Of a stretch of DNA of 64,000 bases, positions 8,968-17,701 are shown piece by piece; positions within the stretch are counted from its first letter, which is position 1, and every line of letters starts with the position of its first letter. This DNA comes from Streptomyces pristinaespiralis (lineage in GTDB: Bacteria > Actinomycetota > Actinomycetes > Streptomycetales > Streptomycetaceae). The notes under the pieces were generated by a model, which was given only the letters and a program-made list of their open reading frames with translations, was not told the DNA's origin and searched no databases. The stretch is from NCBI RefSeq assembly GCF_001278075.1, contig NZ_CP011340.1:4464001-4528000 (forward strand), given 5' to 3'. Made by a program: the position numbers and the translations under genes.

Positions 8968-11900
8968 ATGTTTCACGTGAAACCGATCGACCCGCGGCTG
9001 CTTCGGTACGCGCACGCGACCCGCCGCTTCCTGGCCGCAGTAGTGGTGCTCGGGGTCGCCGGTGCGGTCCTGGTCATCGCCCAGGCGATGCTCATCGCCG
9101 AGGTGGTGGTCGGGGCGTTCCAAGGAGGGCTGTCCGTTTCGGGGCTCGGCACACCGCTCGTGCTGCTGGCCGCGGTGGCGGTCGGACGCGCGGCTGTTTC
9201 CTGGCTGACGGAACTGGCCGCGCACCGCGCGAGCGCGGCGGTGAAGTCGGAGCTCCGGCGCCGGCTCCTGGAGCGGGCCGCCGAGTTGGGGCCGGGCCGG
9301 CTGAGCGGACAGAACACCGGATCGCTCGTCGCGCTGGCCACGCGAGGTGTCGACGCGCTGGACGACTACTTCTCGCGCTATCTGCCCCAACTGGGACTCG
9401 CGGTCGTGGTGCCGGTCGCGGTGCTCGCGCGGATCGTCACAGAGGACTGGGTCTCGGCCGCGGTCATCGTGGTGACCCTGCCCTTGATCCCCCTGTTCAT
9501 GGTGCTGATCGGCTGGGCGACGCAATCGAGCATGGACCGCCAGTGGCGGCTGCTGTCCCGGCTCTCCGGCCACTTTCTGGATGTGGTCGCGGGACTGCCG
9601 ACACTGAAGGTCTTCGGACGGGCGAAGGCCCAGGCCGAGTCCATCCGGAGCATCACGACCCAGTACCGCCGAGCGACCATGCGCACGCTGCGGATCGCGT
9701 TCCTGTCGTCCTTCGCGCTGGAACTGCTCTCGACGCTGTCGGTGGCCCTGGTGGCCGTCGGTGTCGGTATGCGGCTGGTCCACGGTGATCTGGATCTGTA
9801 CACGGGACTGGTGATCCTCATCCTCGCGCCGGAGGCATATCTGCCGATCCGGCAGGTGGGGGCCCAGTTCCACGCCGCCGCAGAGGGCCTCTCCGCGGCG
9901 GAGGAGATCTTCGACGTGCTCGAGACCGCACCGCGCCGATCCGGGGAAGCTCCCGTACCCGGCACGCTCCGGCTGGAGGTCGACGGGCTGACGGTCCGCC
10001 ACCATGGCCGTGCGGAACCCTCGTTGGACCGCGCGTCACTGGTGGTCGAACCGGGCGAGACGGTCGCCCTCGTCGGAGAGAGCGGCGTCGGCAAGTCCAC
10101 CCTGCTCGACGTGCTGCTGGGCTTCGTGGACCCGGCAGAGGGGCGCGTACGCGTCGGCGGAACGGACCTGACGGATCTGGACATGGAGGCGTGGAGGCGG
10201 CAGATCGCCCGGGTCCCCCAGCTGCCGTATCTCTTCGCCGGAACGGTCGCGGAGAACGTGCGGCTCGCGCGGCCGGACGCGGACGACGCTGCCGTCATGG
10301 CCGCGTTGCGCGAGGCGGGGGCGTACGACTTCATCGCCGCCCTTCCCCAAGGGCCGGACACGCTGATCGGGGACGAGGGCGTCGGTCTCTCCGCCGGCCA
10401 GCGGCAACGGCTCGCGCTGGCGAGGGCGTTCCTCGCGGACAGGCCGCTGCTGCTGCTCGACGAGCCGACGGCCGCCCTGGACGGGGCCACGGAGGAAGGC
10501 ATCGTCGAGGCGGTGGGGCGGCTGGCTGAGGGACGGACCGTGCTGCTCGTCGTCCACCGCCCGGCACTCCTGGCGGTGGCGGACCGGGTCGTCCGACTGT
10601 CCCGGCCGGCAACCCCGCGCGAGACGGAGTTCGGTGCACCGGCGGTGTCGGCCGAGCCGGGGGCAGCGGGGTCGAGCACGGCCGATCCGCTCCCCGCGCC
10701 GCACCCTGCATCTGGCGGAGTGCGGGGCGCGAAGGAAAGCCGGCCGCTGGTCCGGGTCCGGGAGACCGCCCGGAACCTGCGCGGGCGGCTCGCACTGGCC
10801 CTGTTGCTGGGCAGCCTCGCCCTCGGCTCCGCGGTCGGCCTCATGGCCGTCTCGGGATGGCTCATCTCCCGCGCGTCCGAACAGCCGCCGGTGCTGCACC
10901 TGATGGTGGCCGTGACGGCCACCCGGGCATTCGGGATCGGACGGGCCGTCTTCCGGTACGCGGAGCGGCTCGTGTCCCATGACGCCGTACTGCGGATGCT
11001 CGCCGAGATGCGCGTAGCGGTGTACCGCAGGCTCGAACGGATCGCGCCCGCCGGGCTCGGCCGGACCAGGCGCGGTGACCTGCTCTCCCGGCTGGTCGCC
11101 GACGTGGACGCCCTGCAGGACTACTGGCTTCGATGGCTGCTGCCTGCCGGCACGGCCGTCCTGGTCGGCGCCGGTTCCGTCGGTTTCACCGCCTGGCTGC
11201 TGCCCGAGGCGGGAGCGGTCCTCGCCGTCGGCCTGCTCGTGGCGGGAGTGGGCGTCCCGCTGATCGGCGGGGCGTTCGCCCGGCGCGCGGAGCAGCAACT
11301 CGCGCCCGCGCGCGGCGCCCTGGCCACCGGCGTCGTCGATCTGCTGCGGGGGACGGCCGAGCTGACCGTCGCAGGTGCGCTGCCGCGGCGCCTCGCTTCT
11401 GCGCGCGACGCCGACCGGGCACTGACCCGCATCGCGGCACGCCAGGCCGCCGCCACCGCGCTCGGCGGTGGGCTCTCCGCCCTCGTCTGCTCGCTGACCG
11501 TGGTGTGCGCCGCGTTGGTCGGTGTACAGGCGGTGGCGACGGGGCGTCTCGACGGGACCAGCCTGGCGGTCGTCGTGCTCACACCGCTCGCCGCCTTCGA
11601 AGTGGTCTCGGTGCTGCCCCTCGCGGTGCAGTACCGGCGCCGGGTCACGCGCAGTGCGGAGCGGGTGTACGAGGTCCTCGACGCGCCTGTTCCCGTGCGG
11701 GAGCCGGCCCGGCCGGCCGCTCCGCCCGCCACGGCGTTCCCGCTGGAACTGCGCGGGACCGGCGCACGGTACGCGGGCCGGCGGCGGGACGCGCTGAGCG
11801 GGTTCGATCTGACGCTGACCCCCGGGAAGCGGGTCGCTGTCGTCGGCACCTCGGGCTCAGGCAAGACGACGCTCGCGCAGGTGCTGCTCCGGTTCCTGGA

Positions 11901-12582
11901 CGCCGGATCGGGGACCTACACCATCGGCGGTGTGCCCGCCGGTGAGATGGAGGGCGACGCCGTGCGGCGTTTCGTGGGGCTGTGCGCCCAGGACGCCCAT
12001 CTCTTCGACAGTTCCGTACGCGAGAACCTCAGGCTCGCCCGCCCGGACGCGACGGAGGAGGAACTGAGGGGAGCGCTCGAGGACGCCCGGCTGCTGGAGT
12101 GGGTCGACGGCCTCCCCGACGGACTCGACACCCTCGTCGGGGAGCACGGCGCCCGGCTCTCCGGAGGCCAGCGCCAGAGGCTGGCCCTGGCGCGGGCGCT
12201 CCTCGCCGCCTTCCCTGTACTCGTACTGGACGAGCCCGCCGAGCATCTCGACCTGGCGACGGCCGACGCGCTCACCGCCGACCTGCTGGCGGTGACGGAA
12301 AGGCGTGCGGCGCGGCCGGGAGGGCGCGCAGCAGCGGCCGGAAACGGGACGGGCCCGGGGGACGGCATCGCGACGGCGCCGGCGACCGTGTTCATCACCC
12401 ATCGGCTGCGGGGCCTGGAGGCGGTCGACGAGGTCGTGGTGCTGGAGTCGGGGCGCGTGGTGCAGCGGGGGCCGTACGAGGACCTCGCCGTGGTCGAAGG
12501 GCCGCTGCGGACGATGCTCGAACGCGAACAGGCCACCGACCGGATCGGCACCCGACTTTCCCTGTCAAATGGGACTAATTAG
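8968..12582 (+). CDS. cydDC: CydD-CydC fusion, heterodimer-like thiol/haem ABC exporter in one chain
   Basis: ABC exporter needed for cytochrome bd assembly, moving cysteine/glutathione-type thiols across the membrane; in E. coli it is two proteins, here one of 1204 residues. The CydD half has six membrane helices in about residues 20-310 and an ATPase with GESGVGKST (about 369), LSAGQRQRLALARAF (about 474) and LLLLDEPTAALD. A Pro/Ala-rich linker (about 545-600) leads to the CydC half with helices in about 600-890 and GTSGSGKTT (about 957), LSGGQRQRLALARAL and VLVLDEPAEHLD. An insertion of about 20 residues follows the second Walker B. The ATG at 8968 has GGGAG upstream, and its first codons are formed by a parS site. 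Confidence 0.95.
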   Translation: MFHVKPIDPRLLRYAHATRRFLAAVVVLGVAGAVLVIAQAMLIAEVVVGAFQGGLSVSGLGTPLVLLAAVAVGRAAVSWLTELAAHRASAAVKSELRRRLLERAAELGPGRLSGQNTGSLVALATRGVDALDDYFSRYLPQLGLAVVVPVAVLARIVTEDWVSAAVIVVTLPLIPLFMVLIGWATQSSMDRQWRLLSRLSGHFLDVVAGLPTLKVFGRAKAQAESIRSITTQYRRATMRTLRIAFLSSFALELLSTLSVALVAVGVGMRLVHGDLDLYTGLVILILAPEAYLPIRQVGAQFHAAAEGLSAAEEIFDVLETAPRRSGEAPVPGTLRLEVDGLTVRHHGRAEPSLDRASLVVEPGETVALVGESGVGKSTLLDVLLGFVDPAEGRVRVGGTDLTDLDMEAWRRQIARVPQLPYLFAGTVAENVRLARPDADDAAVMAALREAGAYDFIAALPQGPDTLIGDEGVGLSAGQRQRLALARAFLADRPLLLLDEPTAALDGATEEGIVEAVGRLAEGRTVLLVVHRPALLAVADRVVRLSRPATPRETEFGAPAVSAEPGAAGSSTADPLPAPHPASGGVRGAKESRPLVRVRETARNLRGRLALALLLGSLALGSAVGLMAVSGWLISRASEQPPVLHLMVAVTATRAFGIGRAVFRYAERLVSHDAVLRMLAEMRVAVYRRLERIAPAGLGRTRRGDLLSRLVADVDALQDYWLRWLLPAGTAVLVGAGSVGFTAWLLPEAGAVLAVGLLVAGVGVPLIGGAFARRAEQQLAPARGALATGVVDLLRGTAELTVAGALPRRLASARDADRALTRIAARQAAATALGGGLSALVCSLTVVCAALVGVQAVATGRLDGTSLAVVVLTPLAAFEVVSVLPLAVQYRRRVTRSAERVYEVLDAPVPVREPARPAAPPATAFPLELRGTGARYAGRRRDALSGFDLTLTPGKRVAVVGTSGSGKTTLAQVLLRFLDAGSGTYTIGGVPAGEMEGDAVRRFVGLCAQDAHLFDSSVRENLRLARPDATEEELRGALEDARLLEWVDGLPDGLDTLVGEHGARLSGGQRQRLALARALLAAFPVLVLDEPAEHLDLATADALTADLLAVTERRAARPGGRAAAAGNGTGPGDGIATAPATVFITHRLRGLEAVDEVVVLESGRVVQRGPYEDLAVVEGPLRTMLEREQATDRIGTRLSLSNGTN
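8970..8983. other. parS centromere site (ParB binding)
   Basis: GTTTCACGTGAAAC is a perfect 14-bp palindrome identical to the Streptomyces ParB-binding core; with flanks it matches the 16-bp consensus TGTTTCACGTGAAACA at 15 of 16 positions. It overlaps codons 1-6 of cydDC, so the protein starts MFHVKP. parS sites cluster around oriC in Streptomyces, supporting an origin-proximal window. Confidence 0.9.
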
Positions 12583-12591
12583 TCTCGGGGC

Positions 12592-14343
12592 ATGACCGCG
12601 TCCGAACCGCAGGGCCCGTCCGATGCCGCGGCCCGGGAGGCCCCTGCCCCTCCCGGGCCGGCCGCGGAGGTGACCGCCCGGTTGCCGCAGCTCCTGGAGG
12701 CCATGCGGTCGGTCGGCACCGGACTGGAGCTGCACGGCACGCTCGATCGGATCTGCCGGACCGCAGCCGGGCTGGCGGACGCCCGCTATGCGGCGATCGG
12801 CGTCTTCGACGCGCAGGGACAGGGCCTCTCCGACTTCGTGACGTGCGGTGTCGACGAGCAGGTGGCGCGGCGCATCGGGCACCGGCCCGACGGCCGGCGG
12901 GGGCTGCTCGGCGCACTGGTCCGTGAGCCGTCACCGGTACGGCTCACCGACCTGACGACCGACCCCCGGGCCACCGGATTTCCCCCCGGCCACCCGCCGA
13001 TGCGTTCCTTCCTCGGTGTACCCATCCGCGTCGAGGGCGAGATCTTCGGCAATCTGTACCTGACGGAGAAGGCGGGCGGGGGCTCGTTCGACCTCGACGA
13101 CCTCCACATGGTCCGGCTGCTCGCCGCCGAGGCGGGCATCGCCATCGGCAACGCCCGGCTGTACGAGGCCGCCCGACGGCGCGAGCGGTGGATCGACGGC
13201 TCGGTGGCCGTCACCACGGCGCTGCTCTCCGGAGGCGATGCGGACGACGCGCTCTCCGTCGTCGCCGAACAGGCACGGCACCTCGCCGGGTCGGCCGCCG
13301 GCATCGTGCTGCTGACCACCGAGGACGGCGGCCTCGAGGTCGTCGCCGTCTCCGCGGACCGGCCCGCCGCCTCGCTCGGCGTGGTGATCCCCGCGGACAG
13401 CCCCGTCGTCGCCCGACTGCTGGCCGGGGAGGCCGTGTTCGCCACGGACGCGGCCACCGACCCCCGGATGCTCACGCGGGTGGCGAACCGGTACGGACCG
13501 GTCATGATGCTGCCGCTGCAGAGCGGCGGACGCGTGCTCGGCGCGCTCGCCACGCCACGGGAGGCCGGGGCGCCGCCGTTCACCGAGGCGGAACGCAGGC
13601 TCGCAACCCGGTTCGCCTCGCAGGCCGCGCTGGCGCTGATGATGGCGGAGGCCCAGCGGGACCGGGAGCGGCTGGCGGTGCTCGAGGACCGTGACCGTAT
13701 CGCCCGTGATCTGCACGACCTGGTCATCCAACGGCTCTTCGCCACCGGCATGATGCTGGAGAGCGCACAGCGCGGGACCGGCGTGCCCGCGGTGCACGAC
13801 GGAATCGGCCGGGCCGTCGACGAACTCGACGTGACCATCCAGGAGATCCGTACGGCCGTCTTCGCCCTCCAGCAGGGGACCGCGGAGGTGCCGTCGAGTC
13901 TGCGCACCCGCGTGACGCGAGAGATCAACATGGCGGCCGTGCCGCTTGGTTTCCGGCCCGTCCACCGCTTCGTCGGCCCCGTCGACGGGGCCGTCGGCGA
14001 ACTCACCGGGAAGAACCTGGTGGCAGCGCTCCGTGAAGCCCTCTCCAACGCCTTCCGGCACGCGGGTGCCTCCCGCATCGAGGTGGTCGTCGATGCGACC
14101 GTGCGGCTTCCTGACGGCACCGGTGGCGTACGCCTGACGGTCGCCGACGACGGCGTCGGAATGCCGCTCGGCGGCAGGCGCAGCGGACTGCGCAACCTCG
14201 CACGGCGGGCGGAATCCCTCGGCGGATCGAGCCGGTACGGGCCCGGCATCGGCCATGACGGGGCGGGAACCACCGTCACATGGGAGGCCCCGCTGCGGCC
14301 CGCGCCGACGGGACAGCTCCGGCCGCCGCCCACTGGGGCCTGA
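12592..14343 (+). CDS. two-GAF sensor histidine kinase, DevS/DosT-like
   Basis: Predicted cytosolic gas/redox-sensing kinase of 583 residues. Order: GAF-A (about 35-195), GAF-B (about 205-355), HisKA_3 with the phosphoacceptor His375 in RDLHDLVIQRLF, and HATPase_c (about 460-565, ALSNAFRHA and DDGVGM). In GAF-A, His134 in FPPGHPPMRSF and Tyr156 in FGNLYLTEK have the same context and 22-residue spacing as the proximal haem His149 and distal Tyr171 of M. tuberculosis DevS (recalled), so haem binding is likely. It starts 9 bases after cydDC, so cotranscription with the oxidase genes is expected. No response regulator is adjacent. The Pro-rich tail is short. Confidence 0.92.
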   Translation: MTASEPQGPSDAAAREAPAPPGPAAEVTARLPQLLEAMRSVGTGLELHGTLDRICRTAAGLADARYAAIGVFDAQGQGLSDFVTCGVDEQVARRIGHRPDGRRGLLGALVREPSPVRLTDLTTDPRATGFPPGHPPMRSFLGVPIRVEGEIFGNLYLTEKAGGGSFDLDDLHMVRLLAAEAGIAIGNARLYEAARRRERWIDGSVAVTTALLSGGDADDALSVVAEQARHLAGSAAGIVLLTTEDGGLEVVAVSADRPAASLGVVIPADSPVVARLLAGEAVFATDAATDPRMLTRVANRYGPVMMLPLQSGGRVLGALATPREAGAPPFTEAERRLATRFASQAALALMMAEAQRDRERLAVLEDRDRIARDLHDLVIQRLFATGMMLESAQRGTGVPAVHDGIGRAVDELDVTIQEIRTAVFALQQGTAEVPSSLRTRVTREINMAAVPLGFRPVHRFVGPVDGAVGELTGKNLVAALREALSNAFRHAGASRIEVVVDATVRLPDGTGGVRLTVADDGVGMPLGGRRSGLRNLARRAESLGGSSRYGPGIGHDGAGTTVTWEAPLRPAPTGQLRPPPTGA

Positions 14344-14710
14344 CCGGGCGTGGCGGACCGGGGTCCGGCCCGGGGCGGACGGGGCCCGGTCCGGGCGGGG
14401 CGCTGATCGTGCCTGGGACCGACGGGGCGCTGATCGTGCCCGGGACCGACGGGGCGCTGATCGTGCCCGGGACCGACGGGGCCTGATCTGCACGTCGCTG
14501 ACCGGGTCCTGATCTGCACTTCGCAGCTGGGCCCGGGCCCGGGGCGGGCCCCTGTTCCGGCCCGGGACCGGACCGTCCCCGTCCGGCCTGACCCCACCGG
14601 AGGGGCACCGCCCCGGTTGTCGCCCGTGTTGCGGCTGTCACTGGGCCAGCCGGCCGTACGACACCGTTCCGGTCCCCGGCATCCCGCCGTTCCCGGGTGA
14701 CGATCCGTCA
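14344..14710. other. 367-bp gap between kinase and M23 peptidase genes
   Basis: No gene seen. The first third holds a tandem-repeat block (14397-14520). The rest is very GC-rich with stretches of G/C-homopolymer character and ends just before a peptidase gene that lacks a clear Shine-Dalgarno. Confidence 0.6.
14397..14519. repeat. 27-bp tandem repeat, three near-identical units plus two degenerate units
   Basis: Units 14397-14423, 14424-14450 and 14451-14477 each read GGGGCGCTGATCGTGCC followed by (C/T)GGGACCGAC, differing at one base. A decayed pair sharing CCTGATCTGCAC follows at 14482-14493 and 14508-14519, period 26. The block lies 54 bases after the kinase stop. Confidence 0.9.
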
Positions 14711-15757
14711 ATGAGCTCGAGACACCGCGACCGGTTTCTGATCGTCCCGGTGATGCTGTGCACGCTCCTCGGCACGCCGGCATCCACAGCCGTGGCGTCC
14801 GACGGCCCGGCGCCACCGGCAGGCGCCGAAGTGGCACGGCTCTACGCGGAGGCGGCCAGGGCGACGGAGCAGTACGAGCAGGGCAGGCGCGCCGCAGAGC
14901 GGCAGCGGGCCACGGCGAACCGGCTCGAGGGCAGGGTGGCCCGACAACGGGAGCGGCTCGGCGTCGTCCACGACGCCATCGGCGGCGTCGCCCGGGAGCA
15001 GTACCGCACCGGTGGCTCGCTCGCCCACGCCGGCCGCCTCCTGCTCGCGGACGACCCGGACGCGTTGCTGCGCGGCTACCGGCTCGCCGCCCGGGCCGAG
15101 AAGGCCGTCAGCCGGCTGCTGGACCGCGAGCGGGCGGCGGAGCGTGACCTCGTCGCCGCGGAGACGAACGCCCGTGCCGCATGGCAGAACCTCGACGAAC
15201 GCACCGCGCGCCTGGCGGTCGTCAAGCGCGGTATCGAGACCAAGCTGGAGTCCGCGCAGTGGAGGCTCCAGGCAGAGGCGGACCGCAGTGTGGCGGCGGG
15301 CAGGTGCGCGGGGGCCGTGCGCATCGATCAGCCGGGCAGGGCCGCGCGGGGCCCGGACTGGGTGGCGCCCGTGGAGAACTACACGCTGTCCGCCGGCTTC
15401 GGCGGCTCCGGCGAGCGATGGGCGCGGCGGCACACCGGCCAGGACTTCGCCGTGGACATCGGGGCCCCCGTGCGGTCGGTCGGGACGGGCCGGGTGGCGT
15501 CCGTGTCGTGCGGCGGGGCCTTCGGTATCGAGATCCTGGTGCAGCACCCCGACGGCTACTACTCCCAGTACGCGCACCTGGCGGGGGTCACCGTCGACCA
15601 GGGCGAGCGGGTGGCCGCCGGCCAGTGGATCGGTCAGGCGGGTACGACGGGGAATTCGACGGGGCCGCACCTGCACTTCGAGGTGCGGCTCACGCCGTAT
15701 CTGGGGTCCGGTGTGGATCCGGCCGTCTGGCTGCGCGAGCGCGGTGTGAACCTCTGA
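14711..15757 (+). CDS. secreted M23 metallopeptidase with coiled-coil region
   Basis: Predicted exported murein endopeptidase of the LytM/lysostaphin type, 348 residues. A signal peptide (about residues 1-28, hydrophobic core then AVAS) leads into an Ala/Arg/Glu-rich coiled coil (about 38-190). The C-terminal peptidase M23 domain (about 210-345) has the zinc ligands His241 and Asp245 in HTGQDF and His320/His322 in GPHLHFE. The layout resembles EnvC/NlpD-like division proteins, but an active zinc site is present. The gene stands alone after the repeat block and converges on a HAD phosphatase gene. Confidence 0.92.
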   Translation: MSSRHRDRFLIVPVMLCTLLGTPASTAVASDGPAPPAGAEVARLYAEAARATEQYEQGRRAAERQRATANRLEGRVARQRERLGVVHDAIGGVAREQYRTGGSLAHAGRLLLADDPDALLRGYRLAARAEKAVSRLLDRERAAERDLVAAETNARAAWQNLDERTARLAVVKRGIETKLESAQWRLQAEADRSVAAGRCAGAVRIDQPGRAARGPDWVAPVENYTLSAGFGGSGERWARRHTGQDFAVDIGAPVRSVGTGRVASVSCGGAFGIEILVQHPDGYYSQYAHLAGVTVDQGERVAAGQWIGQAGTTGNSTGPHLHFEVRLTPYLGSGVDPAVWLRERGVNL

Positions 15758-15818
15758 CCGCGACCGCGCGGCCGGTGCGTCCGTGGAGCATCCCGCCGCG
15801 GGCACGGCAGGGTCCGTC

Positions 15819-16685
15819 TCAGAGCTGCTGCTCCGAGCGCGTGGCCAGGATCTGTTCGATGACCACCGCGACTCCGTCGTCGTTGTTGGCGACCGTGCGC
15901 CCGGAGGCGGCCGCGATCACGTCGGGGTGCGCGTTGCCCATGGCGTAGGAGGTCCCGGCCCAGGTCAGCATCTCGACGTCGTTCGGCATGTCACCGAACG
16001 CCACCACCTCGTCGGAGGAGATGCCCCGCTGGGCGCAGCACAGCGCCAGGGTGCTGGCCTTGCTCACGCCCCGTCCGCTGACCTCCAGGAGCGCGGTCGG
16101 GCTGGAGCGGGTGAAGGAGGCGACGCCGCCCGCTGCCGTGCGGGCCAGGGTGAGGAAGCCGTCCGGCAGGAGTTCGGGATGGTGGGCGAGCAGCTTGAGC
16201 ACGGGGGCGCCCTCGCCCGGCTCCTCCTCGTGGAGAAGCTTCTCCGCCGGGGCGATCGTCGCCCCGGGGTCGAGATGGAAGGGCGGGTAGTCGGGCTCGT
16301 AGTGGATGCCGGTGGTCAGCTCGACCGCGAAGGACGTGCCGGGGGCGGTCGCGCGCAGCGTCCGCACGACCTCCAGGGCCGCGGCCCGGGGCAGGTCGCG
16401 GACCTCCAGCAGTTCGCCGCCGGCGTGCAGATCGACCACCGCGGCACCGTTCGCGCAGATGGCGAGGCCGTGGCCGTGGACGTGGGCGCTGACGACGTCC
16501 ATCCAGCGGGCGGGCCTGCCGGTGACGAAGAAGACCTCGATCCCCGCCTCCTCGGCGGCCGCGAGTGCGGCGATCGTACGGTCGGAGACCGACTTGTCGT
16601 CGCGCAGCAGAGTGCCGTCGAGGTCGGTGGCGATCAGCCGGGGTGTGGTGGCGGGCAGGCGGCGGGGATCGGTAGCTGAGGTCAC
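15819..16685 (-). CDS. HAD-superfamily phosphatase, Cof/IIB type
   Basis: Cytosolic Mg-dependent phosphatase of about 288 residues. Motif I is at Asp21 and Asp23 in [12 protein letters not shown], motif II in FVTGRP, and motif IV in [13 protein letters not shown]. The large IIB cap lies between. I chose GTG at 16685; an upstream ATG at 16712 would add nine residues and neither has a strong Shine-Dalgarno. A second protein of the same type lies at 26327-27139 with the same C-terminal layout, so the two are paralogues. The substrate is probably a sugar or nucleotide phosphate and cannot be read from context. Confidence 0.9.
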   Translation of the reverse strand: MTSATDPRRLPATTPRLIATDLDGTLLRDDKSVSDRTIAALAAAEEAGIEVFFVTGRPARWMDVVSAHVHGHGLAICANGAAVVDLHAGGELLEVRDLPRAAALEVVRTLRATAPGTSFAVELTTGIHYEPDYPPFHLDPGATIAPAEKLLHEEEPGEGAPVLKLLAHHPELLPDGFLTLARTAAGGVASFTRSSPTALLEVSGRGVSKASTLALCCAQRGISSDEVVAFGDMPNDVEMLTWAGTSYAMGNAHPDVIAAASGRTVANNDDGVAVVIEQILATRSEQQL

Positions 16686-16780
16686 AGATCCATTCTCGCG
16701 TACCGGGTGCACGTGCGTGCGAGAGGGCGCACATTTGAGTGGACATCGGCAAACCGGCCCGTCCGCGTACGCTCGGGGTC

Positions 16781-17680
16781 ATGCGTCTGAGCACTGTGAT
16801 ACTCCCCGTCCGCCCCTGGCGGACCGGTGGCCGCGACGAGTGGCTGCGCGCCGAGCAGCTCGGCTTCCACACCGCGTACACCTACGACCACCTCTCGTGG
16901 CGGTCCTTCCGGGACGGCCCCTGGTACGGGGCCGTCCCGACGCTGACCGCGGCTGCCGCGGCGACCGAGCGGCTGCGCCTCGGGACGCTGGTCACCTCGC
17001 CGAACTTCCGGCACCCGGTGACCCTGGCGAAGGACCTGATCTCGCTGGACGACGTCTCCGACGGGCGGATCACCCTGGGGATCGGTGCGGGCGGAACGGG
17101 CTTCGACGCCACCGCCCTGGGGCAGGAGGCGTGGACACCTCGGGAGCGGGCGGACCGCTTCGCCGAGTTCGTGCCGCTGCTCGACCGGCTGCTCAGCGAG
17201 GGTTCCGTGACGCACGAGGGGGCCTTCTACTCTGCGGTGGAGGCCAGGAACATCCCCGGGTGCGTGCAGCGGCCGCGGCTGCCGTTCGCGATCGCCGCGA
17301 CCGGACCGCGCGGGCTGAAGCTCGCGGCGCGGTACGGGCAGGCCTGGGTGACCACCGGAGACCCGAAGCTGTTCGAGACGGGCACCCCGGAGCAGTCCCT
17401 GGAAGCCATCGCCGGCCAGATCGACAAGCTCGCCAAGGCCTGTGCGGACACCGGCCGGAAGGTGGAAGAGCTGGACAAGGTCCTGCTCACCGGCTTCACA
17501 CCCGACCGTGGGCGGCCGCTCGAGTCGCTGGACGCGTTCGTCGACTTCGCGGGCAAGCACATCGAGCTCGGGTTCACCGAGATCGTCGTCCACGCCCCGA
17601 TCCCCGACTCGGACTTCGCCGCCGACCAGGCGGTCTTCGAACGCATCGCTACGGAGGCGCCGGCCCAGCTCGGCGGCTGA
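16781..17680 (+). CDS. LLM-class F420/flavin-dependent oxidoreductase
   Basis: Luciferase-like TIM-barrel oxidoreductase of 299 residues, cytosolic, probably using F420 or FMN. Family features: the N-terminal strand LSTVILPVRPW, the TAYTYDHLSW motif, LGTLVTSPNFRHPVTLAKDLISLD and GAGGTGFDA. I chose the ATG at 16781 over an upstream frame extension because conserved sequence begins there; a TACGCT box about 10 bases upstream suggests a leaderless transcript. It is divergent from the HAD phosphatase gene. The substrate is unknown. Confidence 0.88.
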   Translation: MRLSTVILPVRPWRTGGRDEWLRAEQLGFHTAYTYDHLSWRSFRDGPWYGAVPTLTAAAAATERLRLGTLVTSPNFRHPVTLAKDLISLDDVSDGRITLGIGAGGTGFDATALGQEAWTPRERADRFAEFVPLLDRLLSEGSVTHEGAFYSAVEARNIPGCVQRPRLPFAIAATGPRGLKLAARYGQAWVTTGDPKLFETGTPEQSLEAIAGQIDKLAKACADTGRKVEELDKVLLTGFTPDRGRPLESLDAFVDFAGKHIELGFTEIVVHAPIPDSDFAADQAVFERIATEAPAQLGG

Positions 17681-17701
17681 CGCAGGCGCGGACCGCTGCC
17701 C

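Noticed and set aside
8215-10005. Minus-strand frame of 596 codons opposite cydB and cydDC
   Set aside because: It is antiparallel to two certain genes with strong motifs; high GC at third positions keeps the complementary frame open.
14397-14519. Possible CRISPR array
   Set aside because: Units are contiguous 27-mers without spacers and no cas gene is present.
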